Assembly: GCA_016781845.1 (NCBI GenBank)
Contig: JADDPP010000403.1
Coordinates: 1-37,416 of the forward strand
Reading direction: 5' to 3'
DNA from: Rubrobacter sp.
GTDB lineage: Bacteria; Chloroflexota; Chloroflexia; Thermobaculales; Thermobaculaceae
DNA length: 37,416 nucleotides
The position numbers and the translations under genes were made by a program. The notes under the pieces are model-generated. The model searched no databases and had not been told where the DNA came from. It saw nothing but the letters and a program-made list of their open reading frames with translations. Positions 18,051-27,779 of this stretch are shown in pieces. The stretch's first letter is position 1. The number at the start of each line of letters is the position of its first letter.

Positions 18051-19313
18051 TCAGGAGCGCAGCGCGTGCCTCCACCCTTCCGGCACCGCGCCACCGTACT
18101 CAATCTCCGCGGCGCCCAGGAAGATGGCGAGCTGTGCTACGGCATCCGCCACTGCCCTGGCTGTGTGTTCGTCAGCGGGAGCATTCGGCTCGGCGTAGAC
18201 CGCGTTGACGGTGAGCACGCTTCGCGCTCGGTCCATAAAGGGGTCAATGCGGCCTATGAGACGGTCGCCGTGGAGGATGGGCAGGACGTAGTACCCGTAC
18301 TCGCGCAAGTGTTTCGGTACGTATATCTCGACGCGGTACCGGAAGCTCCAAAGCTGCTCGGTGCGGGCGCGGTCGCAGATGAGGTTATCGAACGGGGAGA
18401 GCAGCGTGGTGCGCGGCGCCCACCCATCGCCCGTCTCCAACTGCTCCAGCAGCGGCATGTCCTCGGCGTGTACGTACCACGGGCCGGGCCACGCCCGCCC
18501 ACCTTCCTCTCTCATCTCCACGCGCACGACGCGGCCTTCCGCTTCCAGCTCCGCGAGCACAGAAGCGAGCGCGGGGTAGCGGGCGCGCGTGTAGTGGCGT
18601 GTGATGTGAGCCGGCTTCGCGACCCCCAGCGCCCGCAGGGACTTCTGAGCGGCTCGGCGTACCACCTCGCGCCAGGGTAGCTCCTGACGGGGCGTCCACT
18701 CCGGAAGGCAACGCTCCGAGAGGTCCCATAGCTTCTGTCCGCCCGCGCGCCCGGCTACCATTATCTGACCGCTGCTCCACAGGTAGTCGAGCATGCGCCC
18801 AACGTTGCGCCCGCCGGTCCAGCCCCGCGAGGGCCAGCCGCGCACCGCCTCGTCCTCGAAGTAGCGCGAGGGCAGCGGGCCGTGGAGGTCGAGCTCCGAG
18901 AGGATGGTGCGACGCAGCGCATCGTTCTCCCCCACCCACGCCCGCAGCCGGACTTCACTCGCTGAGCTGCCCTTGCCGTACGCGCGCATCTCGGCACTGT
19001 GGATCGGGTAATCCTCCGTCAACACGATAGAGGCACAGTGAGCCCAGTACTCGAAGAGGCTATGCTCTCTCCACAGCAGGGTGTCGAGGTGCGCCGGGTC
19101 GTACGCACCCAGGCGGCTCCACAAGACGAGCAGGTGACTGCGCGCAACGGCGCTGATAGGATCTATCTGCAGGCAGCCCAGATCGCGCACGAGGTCGAGG
19201 ATGCCTGCAGGGTCCGGCTGCGAGGTTGGCCCGGCCAGCCCCTGCCGCGCTATGGCGAGGCGGCGCGCGAGGAGGGGGGTGAGTGTGCGTACCGGGCTGG
19301 CGGTTGCGATCAA
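18051..19313 (-). CDS. Winged-helix DNA-binding protein, YcaQ-like (crosslink-repair glycosylase family)
   Basis: LDLVRDLGCLQIDPISAVARSHLLVLWSRLGAYDPAHLDTLLWREHSLFEYWAHCASIV; LLSPFDNLICDRARTEQLWSFRYRVEIYVPKHLREYGYYVLPILHGDRLIGRIDPFMDR. A TTG at 19313 with upstream AGGAGA is a plausible start; start uncertain. Confidence 0.85.
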   Translation of the reverse strand: MIATASPVRTLTPLLARRLAIARQGLAGPTSQPDPAGILDLVRDLGCLQIDPISAVARSHLLVLWSRLGAYDPAHLDTLLWREHSLFEYWAHCASIVLTEDYPIHSAEMRAYGKGSSASEVRLRAWVGENDALRRTILSELDLHGPLPSRYFEDEAVRGWPSRGWTGGRNVGRMLDYLWSSGQIMVAGRAGGQKLWDLSERCLPEWTPRQELPWREVVRRAAQKSLRALGVAKPAHITRHYTRARYPALASVLAELEAEGRVVRVEMREEGGRAWPGPWYVHAEDMPLLEQLETGDGWAPRTTLLSPFDNLICDRARTEQLWSFRYRVEIYVPKHLREYGYYVLPILHGDRLIGRIDPFMDRARSVLTVNAVYAEPNAPADEHTARAVADAVAQLAIFLGAAEIEYGGAVPEGWRHALRS

Positions 19314-19456
19314 AAGGCTGTCTCCTGGGTCGGGTACTTCATTATGACATCGCCACGGTTCGGTTTCGCTGCCAGGTCTCGAGTGTGGCATCCGCCTGGG
19401 CGATCCGGTGGGGCAGGGCGATTTCAAAGTTGCTCTCAGAGCACCGTACACCCGTA

Positions 19457-19478
19457 GAGACGTAGCGTGCTACGTCTC
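19457..19478. repeat. Palindromic extragenic repeat gagacgtagc-gt-gctacgtctc
   Basis: Perfect 10-bp arms; same family as 15223-15252. Confidence 0.85.
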
Positions 19479-19547
19479 CTCCACCTCTCGGTTACCTTCG
19501 CCGCCTGGGGCCACTCGCTAGTTGCCCTTGATGGAGGTAGAGTTGCC

Positions 19548-19597
19548 GCAGAGACGTTGTGCAGAGCTTGCGCAGACGTAGCGTGCAATGTCTCTAC
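19548..19597. repeat. Diverged or composite copy of the gagacgtwgc palindrome
   Basis: Left arm gcagagacgttg (19548-19559), right arm gcaatgtctctac (19585-19597), with gcagacgtagcgtgc-like sequence between. Confidence 0.65.
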
Positions 19598-19769
19598 GGT
19601 CGTTGTCGCGTTCCCTGTGCGGTTGTTACCGCCATACAGTTGCCAGAAGTGGGAGGCGTAGAGCTACTATGCCAACCTTGACTTCGCCGTGCCAGGTGGG
19701 TTGTAGCTGCACCGGTAGCGGTGTTACTCCCGCACAGATCGGCATCTTGATACGTTGGAGAAGCACGTA

Positions 19770-20435
19770 TCACGCCTTCCCGGCCGACGTGAGTCGGTCA
19801 CGAAGAAACCTCACCGTGCGCTCCCAGGCCAGCTGCGCCGCGTCCGCGTTGTAGTGTCCAGGCCGGTCCTCCTCGAAGAACCAGTGTCCGGTGCCGGGGT
19901 AGGTGTAGACTTCTATCTCCCTGCCCTTTGCCCGTAGCCCCTCCTCCAGCCGCCGTACGTCCTCGGGGGGCGCGTACTCGTCCTGCTCCGCGAAGTGTCC
20001 CTGAAACGAGGCGTCGGCACTGATGTTCTCCGGGTTGCCTGCCTCGTAGAACGTCACGACCGCACTTATGTGGTCCTCCAACAGCAGCGCCCAGGCGCCG
20101 CCCAGGGAAAACCCCACCACTCCGATGTTCTCACCCTGCACCCCATCCGACGACCGCAGCCGGTCTATCGCGGCGGTTATCAGCGCGTACGTTCGGTCGC
20201 CGTCCATGCCGGCAACCAGTCGCTCAGCCTCCTCTATCGTGGCCGCGGTCGCGCGGTTGCCGTAAAGGTAGGGCGCGAGCGCGATGAAGCCCTCCCCCGC
20301 CAGCCGGTCGCACAACCCCTTGAAGAACGGCGTCAGCCCCCACCAGGCATGCAGCACCAGCACTCCCGGTCCACCGTCCCGCGGTGCCGCAAGATACGCT
20401 GTGTTACCCACGTCACCAGCCCTGTACTCAATCAT
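19770..20435 (-). CDS. Dienelactone hydrolase family protein
   Basis: PGVLVLHAWWGLTPFFKGLCDRLAGEGFIALAPYLYG, IGVVGFSLGGAWALLL, GTGHWFFEEDRPGHYNADAAQLAWERTVRFL. Confidence 0.9.
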   Translation of the reverse strand: MIEYRAGDVGNTAYLAAPRDGGPGVLVLHAWWGLTPFFKGLCDRLAGEGFIALAPYLYGNRATAATIEEAERLVAGMDGDRTYALITAAIDRLRSSDGVQGENIGVVGFSLGGAWALLLEDHISAVVTFYEAGNPENISADASFQGHFAEQDEYAPPEDVRRLEEGLRAKGREIEVYTYPGTGHWFFEEDRPGHYNADAAQLAWERTVRFLRDRLTSAGKA

Positions 20436-20692
20436 CGCCCCCACCTTTCATCGCTGTTTGCCACACCTGGGTTGAGCGTATCATCGAAACAGGCCATAAT
20501 CGTTCCTGTTAGCAGCTCTGCGTATGCACCGAGATCCTCCGCTGTGGAGAGAGCCGGGAACCCAGGATGTAAGTGCTGACGTTTAGCCGCGCTCACCGGT
20601 ATGTGGCGGCTGGAGGTCAGTGGACGGTCGCGAGGCATTACCACTGCGCTCTCCGCGCTCCCTGCAGTAAATGACCCAAAAGGAGGATAACT

Positions 20693-21652
20693 CTGTACCA
20701 TCCAACGACGCGCGTGCTGACGGTGCTGGAGCTGTTGCAAGGGCACGCGCAGATGAGCGGACCGCAGATCGCAGCGCGTCTGGAGGTGGACATCCGCACG
20801 GTGCGGCGGTACGTTACGATGCTGCAGGACCTGGGTATACCGGTCGAGGCGGGACGTGGCCGTCACGGGGCGTACAGGCTGCGGCCTGGATTCAAGCTGC
20901 CTCCGCTGATGTTCACCGAGGACGAAGCCCTCGCGCTCACCCTTAGCATGCTCGCCGCGAAGCAACTCGGGCTCGGCGTCGCCGCGCCCTCGGTGGAAGG
21001 CGCGCTCGCCAAAGTGGAGCGTGTGATGTCCGGCTCCCTGCGCGAGCGTGTCCAGGCCGTGCAGGAGACTCTGGTGTGGGACGGTTCCCCACCCGCCTCA
21101 ACGCCTCCGAGCTCCGTGGTCGTCGCGTTCAGCCAGGCCGCGAGAGAGCAATGCTCGCTGCGAGTCCGCTACCTCTCCTGGCGCGGGGAGGAGACGGAGC
21201 GCGCCTTCGATCCGTACGGCCTCGTCTATCGCGGTGGCTTCTGGTACTCCGCTGGGTACTGCCACCTACGCGACGGGCTGCGGGTGTTCCGGCTCGACAG
21301 GGTGCTGGAGGCTGAGCCCGGGGAGCGGAGGTTCGCTCCGCCCGCCAAGTTCGATGTTCTGGAGCACGTGCTCTCTTCGCTCGCAAGCACGCCAGGTGAG
21401 TGGGACGTGGAGCTGCTGCTGGAGACATCGCTCGACGATGCCCGGCAGCATGTACCGAGGGCGCTCGCGGCGCTGGAGGCCACGGCGGATGGGGTGGCGC
21501 TGCGATGCTATGTGCAGGATCTTGGCTGGTTCGCCCACTTCGTTGTCGGACTCGGCTGCCCGCTCGTCGTGCGCCGCCCGCCCGAGCTGCGCGAGGAGCT
21601 ACGCCGGTTAGCGTCGCATGCGGCGCGCCTGGCGGAGCGTACGGAGGGGTGA
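20693..21652 (+). CDS. WYL-domain transcriptional regulator (YafY/DeoR-like HTH plus WYL), apparent CTG start
   Basis: Frame reads (L)YHPTTRVLTVLELLQGHAQMSGPQIAARLEVDIRTVRRYVTMLQDLGIPVEAGRGRHGAYRL; WYL region VRYLSWRGEETERAFDPYGLVYRGGFWYSAGYC. aggagg at 20681-20686 is 6 nt before CTG 20693. Confidence 0.88.
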   Translation: MYHPTTRVLTVLELLQGHAQMSGPQIAARLEVDIRTVRRYVTMLQDLGIPVEAGRGRHGAYRLRPGFKLPPLMFTEDEALALTLSMLAAKQLGLGVAAPSVEGALAKVERVMSGSLRERVQAVQETLVWDGSPPASTPPSSVVVAFSQAAREQCSLRVRYLSWRGEETERAFDPYGLVYRGGFWYSAGYCHLRDGLRVFRLDRVLEAEPGERRFAPPAKFDVLEHVLSSLASTPGEWDVELLLETSLDDARQHVPRALAALEATADGVALRCYVQDLGWFAHFVVGLGCPLVVRRPPELREELRRLASHAARLAERTEG

Positions 21653-21755
21653 GGACGGCACGTATACGTACCTCCTTGCAGGACACTCGTTCACGTAGAG
21701 ACTGCCAGCCAAGGCGATCTCGAGGTGGTGGTTGGCGGAAGTGGGCACGTTACGC

Positions 21756-21775
21756 AGACGTTGCGTGCAACGTCT
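21756..21775. repeat. Palindromic extragenic repeat agacgttgc-gt-gcaacgtct
   Basis: Perfect 9-bp arms; same family as 15223-15252. Confidence 0.85.
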
Positions 21776-21942
21776 CTACAGGTGTTTCACCCTCCGCTCG
21801 CGGGTGGATCTACCACACGCTACCTGAAGGCAGGCATCCAGCCCCAAAGCCAACCAGAATCTATATGTGATAATGTCGTCTCATCCAGAGGAGTTAGCCA
21901 CATGACAACTGAGCACGTACCTTCAACCCAGGACCGCCAACT

Positions 21943-22923
21943 GTGACCCGGCGCGCGCAGCAAGCGAGCGCTCGAAGTGCAGGGGGACTTGCTGGCGCGG
22001 GGAGTCTGGCAGGGCCAGCCGCTCTCTCGTCCGCCGCCGCGCTGTGGGGTGGAATGTACGTGGTGAGCAAGGTAATCCTGGACCGCATCCCGCCATGGGT
22101 CCTGCTCGAGATGCGCTTTGTGCTGGGGCTACTCGCGCTTGGTGCGGTCGCGGGCAGGGCGGGCCGATGGCGGGTCCGACGCGAGGATCTGCCTGTGCTG
22201 GCGGTGCTGGGGCTGGTGGGGTACACGGGCTCGATAGGCACTCAGTTCCTAGGTATTGAGTTGAGCGGCGCAGCTCTCGGCTCGCTGCTCACCACAGCTT
22301 CACCTGCCTTCATCGCGCTGTTCGCATGGCGCATACTCCGCGAACCGCTGGACGCGCGTAAGGTAGCCGCGCTGTTCATCGCCTCGGCGGGCGTCGTCGC
22401 GGTAATCGGGCTGCCGGGTGAGTCCTCAGGTGGGATGCTGCGCGGGAACCTGTTTCTGCTGGGTGCGGCAGTGGCCTGGGCGCTGTACACTGTGATGGGA
22501 CGGCTGCTAACCCGCGAAGGACTCTCCCCGCTCACCGTCACTCTCTGGGCGAACCTCTTCGGCGTGCTGTTCACTGCGCCAATAGCAGCCTGGCAGTGGT
22601 CGCGCACTTCGTTCTCTTTGCCCACGGAGCCCCTAACCTGGGCTGGGGTGCTGTACCTGGGGGTATTGGCTACCGCTGCTGCGTTCTACCTATGGAACAA
22701 AGGCTTCGAGTACGTCCAACCTTCGACCGGGTCACTGTACCTCTTTGTCCAACCTCTTGTAGGCGGCGCGCTCGGAGCCGCACTGCTGGGCGAGAGGCTC
22801 TCGCCGGGCTTCTTCGTGGGCGCGGTGCTTATAGTCAGTGCCATCTACCTCTCCGCGAGCGGACGCGGTTCCGCCGCCCCAGAGAGGGTACCCCAACAGC
22901 GACTCCGGTATGGCCCTGACTGA
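21943..22923 (+). CDS. EamA/DMT-superfamily transporter
   Basis: Multi-TM protein: SSAAALWGGMYVVSKVILDRIPPWVLLEMRF, NLFLLGAAVAWALYTVMGRLL, VLYLGVLATAAAFYLWNKGFEYVQPSTGSLYLFVQPLVGGALGAALLGERLS. Confidence 0.9.
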   Translation: MTRRAQQASARSAGGLAGAGSLAGPAALSSAAALWGGMYVVSKVILDRIPPWVLLEMRFVLGLLALGAVAGRAGRWRVRREDLPVLAVLGLVGYTGSIGTQFLGIELSGAALGSLLTTASPAFIALFAWRILREPLDARKVAALFIASAGVVAVIGLPGESSGGMLRGNLFLLGAAVAWALYTVMGRLLTREGLSPLTVTLWANLFGVLFTAPIAAWQWSRTSFSLPTEPLTWAGVLYLGVLATAAAFYLWNKGFEYVQPSTGSLYLFVQPLVGGALGAALLGERLSPGFFVGAVLIVSAIYLSASGRGSAAPERVPQQRLRYGPD

Positions 22924-22982
22924 TGCTTGCCAGGGATTGCGCCAAACGGCGCGGGCTGGATACTGTACAGGAGATTACTGCT

Positions 22983-24311
22983 ATGCGCTACCCGCCCGGA
23001 CCGAGGTACAGAATACGCACCTCCACCTTGCTCTACTACAGGCGCGACCCGCTGGGGATGTTCACACGGCTGGCGCGCGAGCATGGCGACATCGCAAGCG
23101 TCCGGTTGGCGTCGTACGACCTCGTCCTCCTGAGCCACCCGCAGCACATAAGGGACGCGCTGGTCACAAACAGTCGCATCTTCCAGAAGGGGCCCGCCCT
23201 CAAGAACACGAAGATAGTGCTCGGCGAGGGGCTGCTCACAAGCGAGGGGGAGTACCACCTGCGCCAGCGGCGGCTCGCCCAGCCCGCGTTCCATCGCCAG
23301 CGGGTAGCAGCGTACGGGGAGGTGATGGCCGCGCACGCAGCACGGATGCGGGCAGCCTGGCGGGAAGGGATTACCCTCGATATCTCGCGCGAGATGTCCC
23401 GTCTTACGCTCGGTGTCGTGGCCGAGACGCTGTTCGGTTCGCACATGGAGAGGGAGGCGGACCAGGTCCGCAAGGCACTCACATCCGCCATGGGATGGTT
23501 CGACCTCCTGCTGGTGCCGTACGCGCACATGCTTCTGAGGCTCCCTCTGCCCGCCTCACGTCGCTTCCACAGGGCACACGCGCACCTGGACCGCGTCATC
23601 TACGGCCTGATAGAGGACGCACGTCGTAGGGAGGACCGAGACTGTAGCGACCTGCTCACCATGCTGCTCCACTCGCAGGAGGAAGGAGTGGGCATGACGG
23701 ACGCGCAGCTGCGCGACGAGGCGCTGACCATCTTTCTGGCCGGCCACGAAACGGTCGCGAACGCGCTTACATGGACGTGGTACCTGCTCTCACAGCATCC
23801 GGAGGTGGAGATGGCTCTGCACGACGAGCTGGACACGGTGCTCGGTGGCAGACTTCCCACTTCCAGCGATGTTCCGAGCCTTCCGTATACCCGCATGGTG
23901 CTCTCGGAGTCCATGCGCCTCTACCCGCCCGCGTGGGGCGTCGGCAGGCGCGCGATGGAGGAGTACGAGGTGGGGGGATACCGCCTGCCCGCGGGCACCG
24001 TCGTTGTGATGAGCCAGTGGGTGACGCACCGCGACCCGCGCTGGTATCCTGAGCCGGAGAAGTTCGACCCCGCACGCTGGACGCCAGAGGAAGAGGCGCG
24101 CCGCCCCCGGTACTCGTACTTCCCGTTCGGCGGCGGCCCCAGGCAGTGCATAGGCGAGGGTTTCGCCTGGATGGAAGGCGTGCTGCTGCTCGCCACGCTC
24201 GCTCAACAGTGGAAGCTGCGCCTCGCGCCAGCCCATAAGGTCGAAACCCAACCGCTGATTACGCTGCGCCCGAAGTATGGGATGCGAATGACGCTGGAGC
24301 GGCGCGTGTGA
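22983..24311 (+). CDS. Cytochrome P450
   Basis: FLAGHETVANALTWTWYLLSQHPEVE (I helix), ESMRLYPPAW (ExxR), FPFGGGPRQCIGEGFAWMEG (heme-binding loop). Confidence 0.96.
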   Translation: MRYPPGPRYRIRTSTLLYYRRDPLGMFTRLAREHGDIASVRLASYDLVLLSHPQHIRDALVTNSRIFQKGPALKNTKIVLGEGLLTSEGEYHLRQRRLAQPAFHRQRVAAYGEVMAAHAARMRAAWREGITLDISREMSRLTLGVVAETLFGSHMEREADQVRKALTSAMGWFDLLLVPYAHMLLRLPLPASRRFHRAHAHLDRVIYGLIEDARRREDRDCSDLLTMLLHSQEEGVGMTDAQLRDEALTIFLAGHETVANALTWTWYLLSQHPEVEMALHDELDTVLGGRLPTSSDVPSLPYTRMVLSESMRLYPPAWGVGRRAMEEYEVGGYRLPAGTVVVMSQWVTHRDPRWYPEPEKFDPARWTPEEEARRPRYSYFPFGGGPRQCIGEGFAWMEGVLLLATLAQQWKLRLAPAHKVETQPLITLRPKYGMRMTLERRV

Positions 24312-24393
24312 TACATCCGGCTGTAGCTGGATGATGCTCTCGGCAGGAACGGGTTCCCTTCGTGCCCAGGCCATCAATCACAGCCGCTACCTC

Positions 24394-24422
24394 TTGACAG
24401 AGCGCTGTGACGGCTGTATTAT
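24394..24422 (+). promoter_or_regulatory. Consensus-like sigma70 promoter for the TetR gene
   Basis: TTGACA (24394-24399), 17-nt spacer, TATTAT (24417-24422). Confidence 0.65.
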
Positions 24423-24460
24423 CCGAACAGACGGTAACTTAAGTGAGTGGTTCTGACAGG

Positions 24461-25102
24461 ATGGGTGACAGGAAGCCGAGGCGGCGTCTGGGGCGGCCGC
24501 CGATTGACGAGGTGCCGGAGGGGGAGCGCCGTGCTCATATACTTCGCGCGGCGGACCACCTCTTCGGGCGCCGCGGGTACGCAGCCGTCTCGATAGGAGA
24601 CATCGCGGCGGAGGTAGGGGTCAGCAAGGCTGCCATATATCATCATTTCCCGAGCAAAGACGCGCTCTTCGCTGCTGTAATGTGCGAGACTCTGGGCATG
24701 ATTGGCGGGGCGATTCAGCTGGTCATGGATGGGCCGGGTACCGTGCGCGAGAAGATCCGGCAACTTATAGAGATCGCGGTGCTCCGGGTGCCGCTGGATG
24801 CTGATATGGATTCCATGATGCGAGACGCACACGAGCACTTGCCTCCGGCTCGGCAGCAGGAGATTGAAGAGGCCAACGCCGCCATGAGGGGCTTGATGGT
24901 GGAGCTGATGCGACAGGGGATAGAGTGGGGTGAGCTGAAGCCAGCCGACCCGCGCCTCCTGGGTCACGCCTTCTGGGCGCTGCTCGGCGGCTTCGTGGGG
25001 CGGGAGGCCGCGGAGGCGGGCTTCGCGGGGCGACCGGAGGCCGCCATGGCGGTGGCTGACCTCTTCCTGGAGGGTATCCAGGCCACGGCCGACGCCGCGT
25101 AG
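24461..25102 (+). CDS. TetR-family transcriptional regulator
   Basis: RRAHILRAADHLFGRRGYAAVSIGDIAAEVGVSKAAIYHHFPSKDALFAAVM. A GTG at 24443 is an alternative start. Confidence 0.92.
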   Translation: MGDRKPRRRLGRPPIDEVPEGERRAHILRAADHLFGRRGYAAVSIGDIAAEVGVSKAAIYHHFPSKDALFAAVMCETLGMIGGAIQLVMDGPGTVREKIRQLIEIAVLRVPLDADMDSMMRDAHEHLPPARQQEIEEANAAMRGLMVELMRQGIEWGELKPADPRLLGHAFWALLGGFVGREAAEAGFAGRPEAAMAVADLFLEGIQATADAA

Positions 25103-25284
25103 CAGTTTGCAGTAAACATTACCTTGAATAGTGGGAGGTATGGGTTTGCAGAAATAACTTATATACCAGTTAGATACTTATCGTCCTCAGCAGAAGGGCG
25201 GTTTGGTCGTCGTACGCGATATCGAGACCACCCCCCCGGTACGTGCAACTCCGGTCCCACACATAACATACGAGGAGAGACACC

Positions 25285-27396
25285 ATGAGAGGCTTATCAG
25301 GGATACTCACGCTGCCCGCAGGCAAAAGGGCGAAGTGGGCGGTGCTCGCGCTGTGGCTTGTAGTAATCGCCGCTCTCGCGCCGTACGCGAGCAAGTTCGA
25401 GAGCGTGCAGGAGACCGATGATACGAGCTTCCTGCCCGCGGACGCGCAGAGCACGCGCGCGGTGGAGCTAGGACGCGCCTTCTCGCGGGAGGATCAGGTG
25501 CCCGCGATCATCGTGTACCGGCGCGAGTCAGGCTTGAAAGAGGCCGACCGACGGCAGGCTCAAGCAGACCAGCAGGCGATCCTGGCGAAGAAACTTCCGG
25601 GAGTCGTGCCAGCTCCCATTCCCCCTCAGCCCTCGCAGGACGGCAAGGCGCTCCTGGTCGTCGTACCTATCGCCCCCGGCGGGGATATCGAGAGCCTCAA
25701 CACGGCGGTTGAGGAGATCCGCGAGCGGGTGGGCAGGGGGGACGGAACGCTGCAGGTCGCGGTGACCGGCCCGGCCGGCATCACCGCGGACCTCGTCGAG
25801 GTGTTCGGGAATATCAACGTGCAGTTGTTCGCCGCAACGGCGACAATAGTCGCGCTTCTGCTGTTGCTGACGTACCGCAGCCCGATCCTCTGGGTCATCC
25901 CCCTGGGCGCGGTCGTGTTCGCGGAGTTCGCCACCCGTGGCATTGGCTACTGGCTGGCGCGGGCCGGGGTGACGATTGACGACGCGAACGCAGGCTTGCT
26001 CCTCGTGCTTGTGTTCGGCGCAGGCACGGACTACGCACTCCTGCTTACCTCTCGCTACAGGGAGGAGCTTCGGCGGCACGAAGACAAGCATGAGGCGATG
26101 CGTCTCGCCCTCAAGCAGGCCGGGCACGCGATCCTCGCGTCGGCTGGAACCGTCGTCGTCGCGCTCCTCTGCCTGCTGGCGGCGGAGCTCAACGGTACGC
26201 GCGGGCTGGGGCCGGTCGCCGCGATAGGCATCACGCTGGTCATGGTGGCAATGCTCACCGCGCTCCCGGCGCTCCTGCTCGTCGCAGGTCGCCGCGCCTT
26301 CTGGCCGTACATACCGCGCTACGGCTCCGCGCCTCGCGAGGAGTCACAACTCTTTGGGGCCATCGGCCGCGCCATAGCTACACGCCCACGGCTGGTGTGG
26401 ATAGGCACGACGGTCGCGCTCGGTATCCTCGCCCTTGGCATCTCACGCACCAGCTTTGAGCTGTACTCGGACGACTCGTTCCGTGGCTCCGTTGAGTCAG
26501 TGGAAGGGGCAAAGCTGATCGAGGGGTCCTTCCCTGCGGGTGTGAGTGCCGCGACAACGGTGTACGTCCAGCCGGCATCCGCCGCGCAGGCTGCCGCGCA
26601 AGCCGCACGGAGCACCGAGGGTGTCGCCCAGGTCTTGCCCCCGGAGTCCGCGCCGCAGGGCGACCTTGCGCGCTTCAATGTGGTGCTTCGTGATGACCCG
26701 TACAGTGCTCAGGCCTTTGAGACGGTAGACCGGCTGCGCGAGCGGCTGGGCGAGCGCGGAATCGTGGGCGGACCGAGCGCGGAGGCGCTCGACGGGCGTA
26801 CTGCCTCGGTGCGGGATGCAACCGTCATCGTGCCTCTGATCCTGGTCGCAGTGCTCGCGATCCTCGCGCTGCTGCTGCGCTCCATCGCCGCCCCTCTGCT
26901 GCTGATGGCGACTGTGATCCTATCGTTCGCGGCGGCATTCGGGGTGAGCGTGCTCGTGTTCGAGCACGTCTTCGGCTTCCCTGGCATAGACCCAGGCTTG
27001 CCACTGCTCGCGTTCATCTTTCTGGTCGCGCTTGGCGTCGACTACAACGTCTTCCTCATGGCGCGCGTGCGCGAGGAGGCGGAGGAGATCGGCACGCGCC
27101 AGGGACTGCTCAAAGGGCTCGCGGTGACGGGCGGGGTGATCACTTCGGCTGGACTGGTGCTAGCGGGCACGTTCGCGGTGCTCGGAGTGCTGCCGCTCGT
27201 AGTGCTCACGGAACTCGGTTTTGTCGTCGCGTTCGGAGTTCTCCTCGACACGCTGATCGTGCGCTCCGTGCTCGTGCCCGCGCTCGCGCTCGACTTCGGA
27301 CCGCGCATCTGGTGGCCCAGCAGGCTCGGCGGGCACGAGTGGACGGGGGAGAGCCCTATCGCCCCAAAGTCGGCCACTTTGCCCGTGGAGGGCTAG
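25285..27396 (+). CDS. MMPL-family (RND-like) transporter
   Basis: 703 aa with duplicated TM modules: VFGAGTDYALLLTSRYREELRR, ALGVDYNVFLMARVREEAEEIG, VTGGVITSAGLVLAGTFAVLGVLPLV. Confidence 0.93.
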   Translation: MRGLSGILTLPAGKRAKWAVLALWLVVIAALAPYASKFESVQETDDTSFLPADAQSTRAVELGRAFSREDQVPAIIVYRRESGLKEADRRQAQADQQAILAKKLPGVVPAPIPPQPSQDGKALLVVVPIAPGGDIESLNTAVEEIRERVGRGDGTLQVAVTGPAGITADLVEVFGNINVQLFAATATIVALLLLLTYRSPILWVIPLGAVVFAEFATRGIGYWLARAGVTIDDANAGLLLVLVFGAGTDYALLLTSRYREELRRHEDKHEAMRLALKQAGHAILASAGTVVVALLCLLAAELNGTRGLGPVAAIGITLVMVAMLTALPALLLVAGRRAFWPYIPRYGSAPREESQLFGAIGRAIATRPRLVWIGTTVALGILALGISRTSFELYSDDSFRGSVESVEGAKLIEGSFPAGVSAATTVYVQPASAAQAAAQAARSTEGVAQVLPPESAPQGDLARFNVVLRDDPYSAQAFETVDRLRERLGERGIVGGPSAEALDGRTASVRDATVIVPLILVAVLAILALLLRSIAAPLLLMATVILSFAAAFGVSVLVFEHVFGFPGIDPGLPLLAFIFLVALGVDYNVFLMARVREEAEEIGTRQGLLKGLAVTGGVITSAGLVLAGTFAVLGVLPLVVLTELGFVVAFGVLLDTLIVRSVLVPALALDFGPRIWWPSRLGGHEWTGESPIAPKSATLPVEG

Positions 27397-27422
27397 ACAC
27401 AGGGTATGTCGCGCAGGTAGTC

Positions 27423-27450
27423 GTGGCGGGGCAACGTAGATCCCCGCCAC
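27423..27450. repeat. Palindrome gtggcgggg-caacgtagat-ccccgccac
   Basis: Perfect 9-bp arms, about 27 bp after the MMPL stop. Confidence 0.75.
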
Positions 27451-27779
27451 TGCCTCTATCCGTGATGCCGGTGCTGCTACCACGGTTGATGATCACCGGG
27501 CTGGTGTCGGTGGCGCTGGCATTCGCCGCCCTGCGCGCGCAAGTGAGCCGCGGATGACGACTACCTCTCCTACCGGAACTCAGAGGGGAACGTCTTTCCC
27601 CCTATTCGGCGTCACTGACATTCCACGCCTCACACAGGAAAGACTCTCCAGGTCGTACATCTTCCGGGTGTGCGCTGGCTCATATTCATCGTGAACCCTA
27701 CGCTGCGTTTGAAGGTAAACTACTCGGAACGACAGCCGGCGTTGGCCAGGCGGGAGCAGTATTGATAAGGAGGTAGCGA

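Noticed and set aside
27312-27557. 81-aa ORF ending MITGLVSVALAFAALRAQVSRG
   Set aside because: Mostly overlaps the MMPL 3' end in another frame; the hydrophobic tail may be chance and there is no Shine-Dalgarno at an internal ATG.
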